A stretch of 64,000 nucleotides of DNA from Chitinophagales bacterium (GCA_041392475.1 JAWKLZ010000002.1:2116501-2180500); one strand, 5' to 3'. Shown: positions 25,926-36,379, counted from the first letter of the stretch. Numbers and translations are program-made. Notes: generated by a model not told the origin, from the sequence alone.

Positions 25926-26957
25926 ATGCAAAATCTACTTTCCTTCTCCAAAATCTTCTATCTTCCTATTGCTTTGTTGTTTTTTTACACACTTGAAGCC
26001 CAACCCAGTAAAGTCAATTGGCTGAGTTTTGAAGAGGCATTTGCTAAAATTGAAGAACAACCCAAACCCTTGTTGATTGATTTTTATACAAGTTGGTGTG
26101 GTTGGTGCAAAACCATGATGAAAACCACTTACAGTGACGAAGAATTAGCGGCTTATATCAATGCCAATTTTTATCCTGTCAAGTTTGATGCAGAGGGCAA
26201 AGATACCATTACTTACTTTGGAAAGCAGTATGTCAGCACACACGCAACCAAAAAAGCAGTGCATCAATTGGCGGTCAAACTATTGGGCAATCGGCAGAGT
26301 TATCCTTCGACCTTGTTTGTAGATCCATCAACCAAATTTGCCCTGTTGGTGCCAGGCTACATCAAACCGCCAAAAATGCCACCTTTTTTGATGTATATGG
26401 TCGAAAATATGTTCAAAACTACTACTTATCCCAATTTTGAGAAATACTACGATTTGGCAAACGAATCCATAGAGATTGTTCCAAAGGAAACCGAAGACCT
26501 AACTGTTGAATGGCTGACCGTGGAGGCCGCCATGAAAAAATTCAAAAAGAAGCCCAAAAAATTGCTCTTCAATTTTTATACAGATTGGTGCAATGGCTGC
26601 AAAATCATGGCTAAAACGACCTTTACCGACCCTGCAATTGTGGAATACATCAATGAAAATTTTTATGCGGTGAACTTCGATGCCACTTCTGATGAAAATA
26701 TCCAATTTCTAACAGACGAATTGAAGGGTGCGAGTGCAAACCAAACCCCATTTCACCAATTTTTTCTGGTACTGACCAACAACAAACCCATGCTTCCGAC
26801 TGTCATTTTGATGAGTGATAAGCCCGAAATGTTGCTCAACTTGCCTTTCTACCGCACACCCGAAGATCTGAAACCTTTGTTGAAGTATTATGGTGATGAT
26901 ATGCAGGCAGAAATGACTTGGGAAGAGTACCAAAAGAGCCTCAAAAATTCACAGTAA
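25926..26957 (+). CDS. Periplasmic protein with two thioredoxin-like domains
   Basis: This 343-residue protein has a signal peptide (core about 10-21, end EAQ). It has two thioredoxin folds in tandem: the first with WCGWCK (Cys58 and Cys61) preceded by PLLIDFYTS, the second with WCNGCK (Cys222 and Cys225) preceded by LLFNFYTD. Both retain two cysteines, so both may be redox-active. The pattern matches the thioredoxin_7/DUF255-like proteins of Bacteroidota, which serve in envelope disulfide reduction. The start is the ATG one codon after an in-frame GTG. The acetyltransferase gene follows after 15 bases, probably in one operon. Confidence 0.88.
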   Translation: MQNLLSFSKIFYLPIALLFFYTLEAQPSKVNWLSFEEAFAKIEEQPKPLLIDFYTSWCGWCKTMMKTTYSDEELAAYINANFYPVKFDAEGKDTITYFGKQYVSTHATKKAVHQLAVKLLGNRQSYPSTLFVDPSTKFALLVPGYIKPPKMPPFLMYMVENMFKTTTYPNFEKYYDLANESIEIVPKETEDLTVEWLTVEAAMKKFKKKPKKLLFNFYTDWCNGCKIMAKTTFTDPAIVEYINENFYAVNFDATSDENIQFLTDELKGASANQTPFHQFFLVLTNNKPMLPTVILMSDKPEMLLNLPFYRTPEDLKPLLKYYGDDMQAEMTWEEYQKSLKNSQ

Positions 26958-26972
26958 AACCAATCAAGAACT

Positions 26973-28217
26973 ATGCAATCAACTATACAAATCATCCCCA
27001 AAGAAGAATACCTTCAACTCGTAAAAATCAAACACAATGCCTATCCTTTCACTGTATTGAGCGATGAGCAAAAGCAGGAACTCACCCAAGAGTGCGAAAA
27101 ATCTATACAAAAAGGCTTTGGTAGAGCATTTTACGGTTTGTACCGACAAGAAAAAATGATAGGTGCTATGAAGGTCTATGATTTTTCGATGAACCTGTTT
27201 GGCAATCAAATTCTTGTAGGAGGATTGGGCAGTGTGGCGGTGGACTTACTCCACAAAAAAGAGAAAGCCTGCAAAGAAATGGTTCAGTTCTTTTTGCAGG
27301 ACTTCCATAACAAAGGTGCTTGCCTGACCGCCCTGTATGCCTTCAATTTGGGATTTTATCGGCGCATGGGTTTTGGCTTTGGTAACAAAACAAGTCACTA
27401 TTATATAGAAACGGCTTCCTTGCCTTTTTACTCCAAAAAACACCTTCGATTCTACGAAACAAACGACCGTCCGCAGCTCGAAAAATGCTATGAAAGATAT
27501 GCCCATTTCCACCACGGAATGATGGAACGCTCTGAGTATGAATGGAACAGTTTGCTGAATTCTGATGCACTACGCATCGTTGTTTTTGCGCCCGATGAAG
27601 ACGATATCAAAGGGTATCTTATTTTTAAATTCAGCATGAAAGAAGGCATGAAATACGATTTACAACTCGTAGAATTGGTGTATCACAATCGTGAATCTTG
27701 GAGAACCTTGATTGGTTTTCTGCAATCACAAGCCGACCAATCTCCTCGCATCAAGTTGGACACACAAGACGAAGATTTCTATTTTTTGCTGAACAATCCG
27801 CACAATTTACAGCCCAATCAAGTCCGTCTGCACCACCAAAGCAATGTAGAGGAAGTTGGAATTATGTATCGAATCGTGAACGTAAAACGCTACTTTGAAG
27901 TGATGAAGGGGCATAATTTTGGAGGTGAAACGGTGCAGGTTTGTTTCCATATTGAGGATGACTTATTGGCTGCAAATGATGGTAAAACGGTTGTGCATTT
28001 TGAAAAGGGTCATGCAAAGGTGCAAAGAATAGATGCGCCTTTTGAGGTGGAGGTAAATATGAAAGTCGGGGAATTTTCGGCTTTGGCGATGGGTGGACTT
28101 GGCTTCCGAAAACTGTATCAATATGGGATGGTAAGCATATCTGACATGGATTATTTGGAAAGTGTACATCGTTTGTTGGATTTTGGGACGAAGCCGATTT
28201 GTAAGACGCTGTTTTGA
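26973..28217 (+). CDS. Eis-like GNAT N-acetyltransferase
   Basis: This 414-residue protein resembles the Eis (enhanced intracellular survival) family: an N-terminal GNAT domain (acetyl-CoA loop near VGGLGSVAVDLLHKKEKAC, about 76-94, with ALYAFNLGFYRRMGFGFG as the motif B region), a second divergent GNAT-like domain, and a C-terminal SCP2-like domain (about 310-400: VCFHIEDDLLAAN). Family members acetylate amines of small molecules or peptides; the substrate here is unknown. It lies 15 bases after the thioredoxin gene and ends seven bases before the convergent TamB-like gene ends. Confidence 0.82.
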   Translation: MQSTIQIIPKEEYLQLVKIKHNAYPFTVLSDEQKQELTQECEKSIQKGFGRAFYGLYRQEKMIGAMKVYDFSMNLFGNQILVGGLGSVAVDLLHKKEKACKEMVQFFLQDFHNKGACLTALYAFNLGFYRRMGFGFGNKTSHYYIETASLPFYSKKHLRFYETNDRPQLEKCYERYAHFHHGMMERSEYEWNSLLNSDALRIVVFAPDEDDIKGYLIFKFSMKEGMKYDLQLVELVYHNRESWRTLIGFLQSQADQSPRIKLDTQDEDFYFLLNNPHNLQPNQVRLHHQSNVEEVGIMYRIVNVKRYFEVMKGHNFGGETVQVCFHIEDDLLAANDGKTVVHFEKGHAKVQRIDAPFEVEVNMKVGEFSALAMGGLGFRKLYQYGMVSISDMDYLESVHRLLDFGTKPICKTLF

Positions 28218-28224
28218 AAAAAAA

Positions 28225-31200
28225 TTACTCATTCAACTCCAATATGGTCTCCAACCGCAGTGAATCTTTGGGCAATATTGTAGGAGGAGGCAGTAGTTCG
28301 GGAGGGAGTGAATTGGGTGATGCGTTTTTCTTTTTGTTTTTTTGGTTAAAAGAGATTAAATCCGCAAGTCGCTCAAATTCATGCGTCCAGAAAATAGCTG
28401 CACCCGTTTTGTTGTATTGTTCGTTGAAGATATCGTAGTCTGCTTTGTTGAAAAAACGCACCCTTAGTTTTCCATCCTCGGTGACTTTGTATTCCAGCAC
28501 AAAATCCGCAGCAAAAAAGGAGTTGCTACTACCGTTTTCATTGACCACATCATTGCCGCCCACATTGAAGTTCCCTCCAATATTGACCGACACCTTATCG
28601 TTGAACAAGCGTTGGGTATAAACCAATTCTATCTCATTTCGGTCTCCCTTCAAGTCGCCACTATTGCTGCTCAATCCCTCCAATTGATAGTTGCGCCAAA
28701 TCACATTGAAGTCGCTATCGGGAATCAAATTTGATACAATTTCTCCTAAATAATTTGACAATTGATTCGATAAAAATTCACTAACTGTTGTAATTACTCC
28801 TTCTTCGATTACAGTTCCACTTACTTCAAAACGCTCCGAAGGCAAAAAACGATTGAGTACCAACAAACCAAAAATCTGCTTGTTGAGTTCCGCCAGATTG
28901 TAGCGATTGATGTTTTGTATTTTGTTGGCAGTCATGTTGTCCACTGCGTTTGTGCCCAATTCAGGCAGTCGGATGTCAAATGCCACATTCGGCACTTCGA
29001 GAGAACCTGTCAGCATCAAATAGACATCGACAGGAATCCTTTTTCGCAGTTCTCGTTCCACTTCTTTGTCATCTGCCGAAGCCAACAACAAGGCTTTTTC
29101 GTCTTCTTCAATCAAGTCCGAACGGGTAGCTTCCAATGAATAAATTGCACTCACATCCAACAAGGCTTTGTAGGGATCTCCCGCAAAAATAACCGTTCCC
29201 CCTTTTTCAACTTTGAAGTATTTGTTGACCAAGTTTTGGAGGGTGAACAAATAGCTACCTTCTTCAATCGTGTATTTGCCGTACATATCAAACCGAAAAT
29301 CACCAATAGTATTCACAATCATTTGAATGTCACCGTTTCCACGCCCACGCATGATGTCACCAGCTTGCATATCAAAAATGAACTGAATCTCAGCATCAGG
29401 CGTAAGTTCAAAGTCAAAATCCATTCGCATCCCCGAAAAACTCAAAGCATCTTCTTCTGCATTCTCAGTTTTTTGTTGCTTATTGATGAATCTATAAAAA
29501 TTGTCATCCGAAATATCCGTATCGTAATTGATTGGCACATACAGCACCGTTCCTTTTTCAGTGCGGGCATTGACATACAATTGCAGTTGACTCAACAAAC
29601 CTTTGAAGGTAATCAGTCCATCTGCATAAGCCGTTCCATAATACTGATCGTTGTCTTTTGCTTTGGTATTAAGGCACAAAAACTTGTCTTCCAGTGTTTC
29701 TATGCGGGCATCAATACTTAGGTCTGTGAAATCATTGAAAAACAATTTAGCATCTACTTTTGCCGAATTGCCGTCTTTGTCGGTCAGTCGTCCATTGCTA
29801 ACGCTGATGGTATTGCCGTTGAAAAACACCTTTTGATTGTGGAAACCATAAGTCGTTTGTAGATAATCCACAGTTGTTTTTCCTTCAATGACCAACATTT
29901 CTCCCTCCAAAGTTGGAGTAATTGGGTCGCCATAGAGCCGCAAGTTGCCCCTTATTTTTCCCTGTGTATTGGAGACATAATTGCCAACATACGCCTCTAC
30001 AAAAGCAAAGTCGCCGTTTTTGACTTTAATATCAAAATCCAAACGTTCCCGTTCACCCGTTTTTTTTGGGAGATGCACATAACCATCTGCCTCGACTTGG
30101 AAGCGGTCGTTGTTGACATCCGCAAAAATGCGAATACTTTCATCTAATTTGCTCTTTTTAGCACCCACGGATACCAAGCCAAGGTTTTGACCTCGATACA
30201 TAAACCCTGCAACCTTCAAATCTGCGGCAATCGTCTGTTCCTCAAACATATCTCTGATGTCCACTTGTCCACTTACCATCCCCTTCAATCCTTGATTTCT
30301 GATGGCAGGCACTTGTTGGAACTGTTCAATAAGCACACTGTCCAAGAGCAATTCGGTGTAGTTTTGATAGTTTTTGGAAGGACGGCTACGAACACCTATT
30401 TTTTGACTGCCATTTCGCAGTTCAATATCTTCAATCGTAAAATAATTTTTATCCTTAAATGTAATCAAACCAGTAGTTCCTTCCCATTTTTCGTAGTTAA
30501 ACGCTCCCACTGTTTTGTCCAACTGCAATTTCATGGTATCGGTCTGCAAACTCAACACACCTGCCAATGCACCCCAATTGGCAGTCGTATCATTCGCCAA
30601 ATTGAGGTCAAAATCAATGCGGTTATCAAAGGCAATTCCTTCCATTTTGATTTCAGGAAAGGCAGATTTTTGCTTTTTGTTGTTGAAAATATCATTGACA
30701 CCCAGCGAGAAATCAAACTGTTGTGCGTTTTCAGACTTAGCGTGGTAATAAAATTGGTGAAAGGTCAAACCGTCAAATGTGACCGCAGGGATGTCTATAT
30801 TTAAAAAAGTGACTTTTGATTGACTATCAAAATTTCCTTCAATTGTTCCCTCCTGTACTTCTTCCAATTTTGGGACGAATGCTTGCAAAATCGAAACAGG
30901 TTTTTTGATAACCGCATCAAAAGCAAACTGCTGAGGGCGAAGCGAATTGGGGTAGGGAAAATGATGTGGAAAATAATGATAAAGGTAGTTTTTGAAGGCA
31001 GGGAGCATGTCATTGAAGGTAAAACTTCCGTTCAAATTGGCATCCAACACATCCGAACGCACTTCCAAATCCCTTTGTTGGTTGGTAATCATGGATTTCA
31101 AGTTCAGTTCCTTTACTTCAAAAATGCGCTTCCCTTGCTCAAACCGAAAATTCGCCAATTTTATATTCCCTTCAATGTTGTCCAAGTTGTTGCCTTGCAG

Positions 31201-33189
31201 ATTCAAATTCGTTTTACCTGAAAGCACGATATCCGATAGTTCTGGGCTTTTCTTTTTTGAAAGTTTCAGTTGGTGCAAATTAATGCGCTGAACATTGGCT
31301 GCAAAATCATATTTCGGCACTTCACCATTTAGGTCTACCGTTCCTTCAAAATCCAGCCGCAAATTAGGGTCTTCTACACGCAGTTCTCCACTAAACAACC
31401 GTTGATTTACCTCGCCATCTACAGACAAGTCTCGGTAATCATAGCCATTGAATTGCAATTGTTGGACATCTCCATCAATCGTGGCATGAAGGTCTTCAAA
31501 GCGCAAACCCTCTCCTTCGATTCGACTCGAAAAAGAGACCAAACCAAACTGATCAGTCTTATCCAACCAATTACCTAACTGAAAATCAACCAATGACAAA
31601 TCTCCCGAATAGGCTGCAATGCGTTCATTGGTGACCATTTTCATATCCAGCCCCACTTTTCCTACATCCGTTTTGAGCGCACCATCTGCCACAAAATCAC
31701 TTGGGAATCCCGAAAAACGCCCTGAAAAACCCAAACCTCCGAGTTTGTCAAAGTTATTGGGAATTTGAAGGTCAGGAAACAAACGACGAACTTCTGCAAT
31801 GTTTGTCCGCAACTGGTCAACCTTGAAGTCAATGTTGGTAGAAGCGAAGTCGGGTAAACCAGATAATTTGAAATTTCCTGCAAAAAAAGTATTTGCCAAT
31901 CGAAGTTTTAAATCTTCACCCCGCAAACGACTGACCTTGTTGGAGATATTTCCCGATAGCTCAATGGGTTGATTGCGCTGGGCATACAGCAATTTTACTT
32001 TGGATAAGCCCTTCACAAAATAGCTCACATCTTCTAAGGTGATGATACCTTTTTCAAAGTGTGCATCCATTCGGATGTAGTTGTTGAAATCCTGAAAACC
32101 CGCCAAACTTTCGTAGTACATGGCATAATAATCACCCAGATAACTGTTTGGAGTGATAAGACACAATCCATCAAGTTCGAGCCTTGTGGGGGTGAAAGTG
32201 ACATTTGCGGATAGGTTGGTCAATTCAAAACCCGATTTTTCTTTGGCACTCAAATGTTCAATTACTCCTCCCAATGAATCCCATCCCAGTACGATTTGAC
32301 TCATATCTATTTGAATATCATTGACTCCTAAATTAGCAAAATTGATGAGTTTGTCTTGAAGCTCGGTGTTTTTTCGGTCATTTTGAACGGCCAACTCCCC
32401 ATCAATTATCTGCAATTTTTCTACACTGTATGTCCACCCACTTTGATTCAATGGAATCAAAGTGGTGTAATCTATCTCCTCCTCCACATCCTCATAGCTT
32501 TCCCAATTACACAAACGCACATCTATTTTGTCTATCAGTAGATCTCTGATTGACAGTATTTTTTGCTTGAAATTCAAATGGTCAATACCTACCATAGCTT
32601 GCTCAAATCCTATCCAAGTATCCGCCCCTGCATGATGGTTTTCGAGGTGAATGCGAGGAGTGTTGATTTGCAAATAGTTCATTGAGAAGGAAATAGGGAA
32701 GTCTTTTTTGGGTATTGGAGTAGCTACAGTTGAAGAATCGGCTTCTGTTTTGGGAAGGGTTTCTAATAATACAGTAGGCGTTTTTTCATTGGACAATTTT
32801 GCCAATAATCTATCTAAGTTGGTGCTGCTTGCTGTTCTTTCTTGAAATAAATGGAAATAAGGCTTTTGAAGTATAATTCCTTCAATTTCAAGTTTTCTGC
32901 TGAACAGTGCCAACTTATTTACATCTACTTCTAAGGTTTCTACAAATAACAAAGTATCTCCTTCCAAATCCCTCACCAACACATTTTCCAAGGCGATTCG
33001 GCTGTAAATATTCACATACGCTTTGTCAATATGTACCTCTGTTTCTAACTTATTGGATAAGTATTGGGTGGTTTTTTGAAGTAGCCAAGTTTGGATTTTA
33101 GGACTGTTTAGGGTGAGACCAATTGTTATAAATAAAAGCAACAACAAACTCAGCACCAACCAACCTAATTTTCGGAGTTTCTTTTTCAA
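28225..33189 (-). CDS. TamB-like translocation/assembly (AsmA-type) protein
   Basis: This very long inner-membrane-anchored protein has 1654 residues. The N-terminal transmembrane helix (about 9-26, WLVLSLLLLLFITIGLTL) is followed by an AsmA-like start (VHIDKAYVNIYSRIALENVLV). Long repetitive beta-rich segments fill the middle, as expected for a periplasm-spanning lipid-transfer groove, and the C-terminus has the TamB/DUF490 domain (about 1250-1600) with DIQMIVNTIGDFRFDMYGKY and ending in KLRVRFFNKADYD. Proteins of this kind move lipids or help outer-membrane assembly. The only plausible start in frame is TTG at 33189; it gives a proper signal anchor. A BamA-like partner is not in the window. 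Confidence 0.9.
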   Translation of the reverse strand: MKKKLRKLGWLVLSLLLLLFITIGLTLNSPKIQTWLLQKTTQYLSNKLETEVHIDKAYVNIYSRIALENVLVRDLEGDTLLFVETLEVDVNKLALFSRKLEIEGIILQKPYFHLFQERTASSTNLDRLLAKLSNEKTPTVLLETLPKTEADSSTVATPIPKKDFPISFSMNYLQINTPRIHLENHHAGADTWIGFEQAMVGIDHLNFKQKILSIRDLLIDKIDVRLCNWESYEDVEEEIDYTTLIPLNQSGWTYSVEKLQIIDGELAVQNDRKNTELQDKLINFANLGVNDIQIDMSQIVLGWDSLGGVIEHLSAKEKSGFELTNLSANVTFTPTRLELDGLCLITPNSYLGDYYAMYYESLAGFQDFNNYIRMDAHFEKGIITLEDVSYFVKGLSKVKLLYAQRNQPIELSGNISNKVSRLRGEDLKLRLANTFFAGNFKLSGLPDFASTNIDFKVDQLRTNIAEVRRLFPDLQIPNNFDKLGGLGFSGRFSGFPSDFVADGALKTDVGKVGLDMKMVTNERIAAYSGDLSLVDFQLGNWLDKTDQFGLVSFSSRIEGEGLRFEDLHATIDGDVQQLQFNGYDYRDLSVDGEVNQRLFSGELRVEDPNLRLDFEGTVDLNGEVPKYDFAANVQRINLHQLKLSKKKSPELSDIVLSGKTNLNLQGNNLDNIEGNIKLANFRFEQGKRIFEVKELNLKSMITNQQRDLEVRSDVLDANLNGSFTFNDMLPAFKNYLYHYFPHHFPYPNSLRPQQFAFDAVIKKPVSILQAFVPKLEEVQEGTIEGNFDSQSKVTFLNIDIPAVTFDGLTFHQFYYHAKSENAQQFDFSLGVNDIFNNKKQKSAFPEIKMEGIAFDNRIDFDLNLANDTTANWGALAGVLSLQTDTMKLQLDKTVGAFNYEKWEGTTGLITFKDKNYFTIEDIELRNGSQKIGVRSRPSKNYQNYTELLLDSVLIEQFQQVPAIRNQGLKGMVSGQVDIRDMFEEQTIAADLKVAGFMYRGQNLGLVSVGAKKSKLDESIRIFADVNNDRFQVEADGYVHLPKKTGERERLDFDIKVKNGDFAFVEAYVGNYVSNTQGKIRGNLRLYGDPITPTLEGEMLVIEGKTTVDYLQTTYGFHNQKVFFNGNTISVSNGRLTDKDGNSAKVDAKLFFNDFTDLSIDARIETLEDKFLCLNTKAKDNDQYYGTAYADGLITFKGLLSQLQLYVNARTEKGTVLYVPINYDTDISDDNFYRFINKQQKTENAEEDALSFSGMRMDFDFELTPDAEIQFIFDMQAGDIMRGRGNGDIQMIVNTIGDFRFDMYGKYTIEEGSYLFTLQNLVNKYFKVEKGGTVIFAGDPYKALLDVSAIYSLEATRSDLIEEDEKALLLASADDKEVERELRKRIPVDVYLMLTGSLEVPNVAFDIRLPELGTNAVDNMTANKIQNINRYNLAELNKQIFGLLVLNRFLPSERFEVSGTVIEEGVITTVSEFLSNQLSNYLGEIVSNLIPDSDFNVIWRNYQLEGLSSNSGDLKGDRNEIELVYTQRLFNDKVSVNIGGNFNVGGNDVVNENGSSNSFFAADFVLEYKVTEDGKLRVRFFNKADYDIFNEQYNKTGAAIFWTHEFERLADLISFNQKNKKKNASPNSLPPELLPPPTILPKDSLRLETILELNE

Positions 33190-33291
33190 AGTTATTTTGC
33201 AGATAAAATAAATGCGTTTAGATTTGACTTAGTATAACGTTTCAAGTTGGACAATCGTTGTAATTTATCCTATCAAATTTTGACTTTTCCT

Positions 33292-33299
33292 TATCTTTG
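33292..33299 (+). promoter_or_regulatory. Candidate -7 box of fumC (TATCTTTG)
   Basis: Exact TAnnTTTG match about 160 bases before the fumC ATG. It would give a leader of about 150 bases; a short open frame at 33247-33429 overlaps it and does not look coding. Confidence 0.45.
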
Positions 33300-33459
33300 T
33301 ACTTTAGTTGTTCAAGGTGCTGCAATAGCTGTAGGTATGAATGGAGTATTCAAAGCATCCAAATTATTCCTTCAAAAGAGAATTTCAAAGATGATTGACT
33401 ACCAACAGAAAAGTACTGCAACACCTTAACACAAAAATACTTTTAACACACCAAGAAAT

Positions 33460-34851
33460 ATGCAATACCGTAAAGAGAAAGATAGTCTGGGTTATGTAGA
33501 AGTTCCTGCCGATAAATATTGGGGCGCACAAACACAACGCTCAGTGGAGAACTTCAAAATTGGAGGACAGAAAATGCCGATTGAACTCATTCGGGCTTTT
33601 GCCGTTCTCAAAAAAGCTGCTGCTTATACAAATGTGGAATGTGCGGGTTTTTCGCAAGAGAAGGCGGACTTGATTGCCCAAGTATGTGATGAAATTTCAT
33701 CAGGTAAACTCGATGACCAATTCCCTTTGGTGGTTTGGCAGACAGGTTCTGGCACGCAGACCAATATGAATGTGAATGAGGTAATCGCAAATCGAGCGCA
33801 TGTTTTGCGGGGAGGCGAATTGACCGACAAAGACAAAGTATTGCACCCAAACGATGATGTCAATCAGTCGCAGTCTTCCAATGATACTTTTCCTACTGCA
33901 ATGCACATTGCGGCCTATCAATTGATTACCCAAAATACTATTCCCAATGTAACCGCTTTGAGGGATACGTTGCGGGCAAAAGCGGAGGAATTTATTGATA
34001 TAGTCAAAATTGGTCGTACCCACTTTATGGATGCTACACCTATTACTTTGGGGCAGGAGTTTTCAGGCTATGTATCGCAGTTAACGCATGGTTTGCGGAC
34101 GATTAACAATGCTTTGGCGCATTTATCGGAATTGGCTTTGGGTGGAACGGCTGTAGGTACTGGTATCAACACACCTCCCAACTATTCGGAAGTAGTGGCT
34201 CGAAACATTGCCGAGCTTTCTGGTTTGCCTTTTCAAACGGGCGAAAACAAATTTGAAGGTTTGGCAGCCCATGATGCAATCGTAGAAATGTCGGGTGCTT
34301 TGAAAACCTTGGCAGTCAGCTTGATGAAAATTGCGAATGACATCAGAATGTTGGCTTCTGGCCCTCGCAGTGGTATCGGTGAAATCATTATTCCTTCCAA
34401 TGAACCAGGTTCTTCTATCATGCCTGGAAAAGTGAATCCTACGCAATGTGAGGCAATGACCATGGTTTGTGCTCAAGTGATGGGCAATGATGTGGCTATC
34501 AATGTAGGTGGTTGTTCGGGGCATTTTGAATTGAATGTCTTCAAACCGATGATGGTTTACAATTTGTTAATGTCTGCAAGATTGTTGGGTGATGCTTCGG
34601 ATTCCTTCAATGAACACTGTGCAAAAGGCATTGAACCAAATCACGAAATCATCAAACGAAACGTGAACAATTCGCTGATGTTGGTGACTGCGCTTAATAC
34701 CAAAATTGGCTACGACAAAGCTGCAACGATTGCGAAAACTGCGTATAATGAAGGAAGTACATTGAAGGAGGCAGCAATTAAATTGGGGATTTTGACTGCT
34801 GAGCAGTTTGACGAATGGGTAATTCCCGAGGATATGGTGGGTAGAGATTGA
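33460..34851 (+). CDS. fumC: Class II fumarate hydratase
   Basis: Iron-independent fumarase of the TCA cycle converting fumarate to malate. At 463 residues it has the usual length of FumC. It shows the N-terminal substrate motifs VWQTGSGTQTNMNVNEV and SQSSNDTFPTAMHIA, the catalytic-site stretch GRTHFMDATPITLGQE near 185-200, and the superfamily signature GSSIMPGKVNP near 317-327. FumC is distinguished from argininosuccinate lyase and aspartase by the TGSGTQTNMN and HPNDDVN motifs. It stands alone with its own candidate promoter. Confidence 0.97.
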   Translation: MQYRKEKDSLGYVEVPADKYWGAQTQRSVENFKIGGQKMPIELIRAFAVLKKAAAYTNVECAGFSQEKADLIAQVCDEISSGKLDDQFPLVVWQTGSGTQTNMNVNEVIANRAHVLRGGELTDKDKVLHPNDDVNQSQSSNDTFPTAMHIAAYQLITQNTIPNVTALRDTLRAKAEEFIDIVKIGRTHFMDATPITLGQEFSGYVSQLTHGLRTINNALAHLSELALGGTAVGTGINTPPNYSEVVARNIAELSGLPFQTGENKFEGLAAHDAIVEMSGALKTLAVSLMKIANDIRMLASGPRSGIGEIIIPSNEPGSSIMPGKVNPTQCEAMTMVCAQVMGNDVAINVGGCSGHFELNVFKPMMVYNLLMSARLLGDASDSFNEHCAKGIEPNHEIIKRNVNNSLMLVTALNTKIGYDKAATIAKTAYNEGSTLKEAAIKLGILTAEQFDEWVIPEDMVGRD

Positions 34852-35009
34852 TACTTTTTTGGTTTATAAGCATAAAATGATTTCTTTTGAGGGCGATTAT
34901 TAAAAAAGTGTCTGATGCGTTACATTCATTGAGCAGCAATCCTTCGTCCACTCTTGTCTTTTATGTGTTTTTTGTGAATCATTTAATTATCAAACTTTAA
35001 CCAAGAAAA

Positions 35010-35837
35010 ATGTTGAAAAAATTTTTACTCTTAACGGCATTGGTATGTGTATATGCCATCTTAGTGAACAATTCTTACGTTTATACGAATGATTTTCAGC
35101 CTCCAACAGGTAGAACAGGCGCACCAGGAGAACTTACCTGTTCTGCGGCATCTTGCCACAATACTCCTGTCAATTCGGGTACTGGCTCATTGGATATTTC
35201 TTTTTCAGGAGGAGATGTTTATGAAGCAGGCGTTACGTATGATATGAGTGTAGTAGTCAATGATAATGGAGGTAAATTTGGCTTTGAAATGATTGCCTTG
35301 AGCGAAAGCGGAACGAGTATAGGTTCTTTTGATGCCAATGGTGCAGCCAATATTACGGTTCGCACGATTGGTGGAAAACAATACATTAGCCACAAAAACG
35401 CTCCTTCCTCTAATACATTTAACTTCAAATGGACTGCTCCCAATGAAGATGCTGGTGCGGTTACTTTTTATGCAGCAGGCAATGCTGCCAATGGAAATGG
35501 GGCTAGCAGTGGAGATAAAATCTATACCAATAATTATTCTACCTTATTCACAGGTATCGAAAGGTACGATGCTGAAAAATTGAGCTTGAATACTTTTCCG
35601 AATCCTGCTACGAATTACTTCAATTTAGAATACCAATTGGCTAAAAATGAATTGATGACCCTTGTAGCGTATGATGCAAGTGGTCGTCAAGTGAAGGTGC
35701 TTTTTGAAGGTGCAGAAAATGCAGGAGTTCAACGACATCGTTTCGATTTGCAGTCCAATGAATTGACAAGTGGTGTTTATTTGATTATGCTTCAATCGGA
35801 AACGTTTATAAGTAGCACCAAACTGTTTGTACAGTAA
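35010..35837 (+). CDS. Choice-of-anchor V domain protein with T9SS tail
   Basis: This 275-residue exported protein has an N-terminal signal segment. The mature start PPTGRTGAPGELTCSAASCH carries a Cys-x4-Cys-His motif (Cys44, Cys49, His50), the hallmark of the choice-of-anchor V family; the Reeler-like beta-sandwich follows (about 58-170: YDMSVVVNDNGGKFGFEM, then TFNFKWTAPNEDAGAVTFY). The C-terminus from FPNPATNYFNLEYQ is a type A T9SS sorting domain. The Cys-His motif might bind heme or metal, but this is unproven. It leads a same-strand set with a cytochrome-like lipoprotein and a DUF5777 barrel. Confidence 0.85.
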   Translation: MLKKFLLLTALVCVYAILVNNSYVYTNDFQPPTGRTGAPGELTCSAASCHNTPVNSGTGSLDISFSGGDVYEAGVTYDMSVVVNDNGGKFGFEMIALSESGTSIGSFDANGAANITVRTIGGKQYISHKNAPSSNTFNFKWTAPNEDAGAVTFYAAGNAANGNGASSGDKIYTNNYSTLFTGIERYDAEKLSLNTFPNPATNYFNLEYQLAKNELMTLVAYDASGRQVKVLFEGAENAGVQRHRFDLQSNELTSGVYLIMLQSETFISSTKLFVQ

Positions 35838-35889
35838 TATTGAAAAAATGTATATTAAATTGATACGCATTTAATCTTTTAAGATAACG

Positions 35890-35925
35890 ATGTGTTGGAT
35901 TCTTGGTGATCCAACACATTTCTTT
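35890..35925 (+). terminator. Intrinsic terminator or attenuator
   Basis: Perfect 11-bp arms atgtgttggat/atccaacacat with an 8-base loop are followed by ttctttat. It lies between the choice-of-anchor V gene and the lipoprotein gene, so it may reduce rather than fully stop read-through. Confidence 0.65.
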
Positions 35926-35944
35926 ATAATATAGACCACATACA

Positions 35945-36322
35945 ATGAATCATCTATTCTCATCTATTTTGATAAGCAGTTTTTTACTTTGGATAAGTGC
36001 CTGTACGAATGATCAAGCTGAGTTGCCTGGTCCCTGTGGCATTAGCGGTGAAGTAAGTTTTGCAGGTGATATCCAACCGATTTTGGCAACTTACTGCTAT
36101 TTTCCTGGTACCAATAATTCTTGCCATATAACAGGTTTTGCGGATGGAGATTATACTTCGTATGCAGGGGTCGCTGCAAAAGCTGCTATAATAAAGCAAA
36201 GAGTAGTAATCGAAAGAACGATGCCTCCTTTGGATTCAACGGAAGGTGCTATCGAAATTGCTGACGCTTGCGACATTACTTTGATTCAAACATGGATTGA
36301 TGAAGGAGCGAAGAACAATTGA
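35945..36322 (+). CDS. Cytochrome-c-like lipoprotein with expanded Cys-x8-Cys-His motif
   Basis: This 125-residue protein is a lipoprotein: lipobox ISAC with Cys20. The sequence after it follows the Bacteroidota cytochrome-c-domain pattern FAGDIQPILATYC, but the heme motif is Cys51-x8-Cys60-His61 (CYFPGTNNSCH) instead of Cys-x2-Cys-His. A candidate axial Met occurs in RTMPP, and LIQTWIDEGA is the usual C-terminal helix of such domains. Heme attachment with this spacing cannot be assumed; the cysteines could form a disulfide instead. It sits between a choice-of-anchor V gene and a DUF5777 barrel gene. Confidence 0.75.
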   Translation: MNHLFSSILISSFLLWISACTNDQAELPGPCGISGEVSFAGDIQPILATYCYFPGTNNSCHITGFADGDYTSYAGVAAKAAIIKQRVVIERTMPPLDSTEGAIEIADACDITLIQTWIDEGAKNN

Positions 36323-36379
36323 TTTTTTTTGTGTTGGTGTTTTGTGGGGTTAATTTTTTAAGGTAAAAAATCATACAAT

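Noticed and set aside
33247..33429. Short plus-strand open frame upstream of fumC
   Set aside because: It overlaps a candidate -7 box, has no family likeness and lies where a leader is expected.
35945..36322. Standard c-type cytochrome
   Set aside because: No Cys-x2-Cys-His is present; the spacing is Cys-x8-Cys-His, so only a cytochrome-like call is justified.
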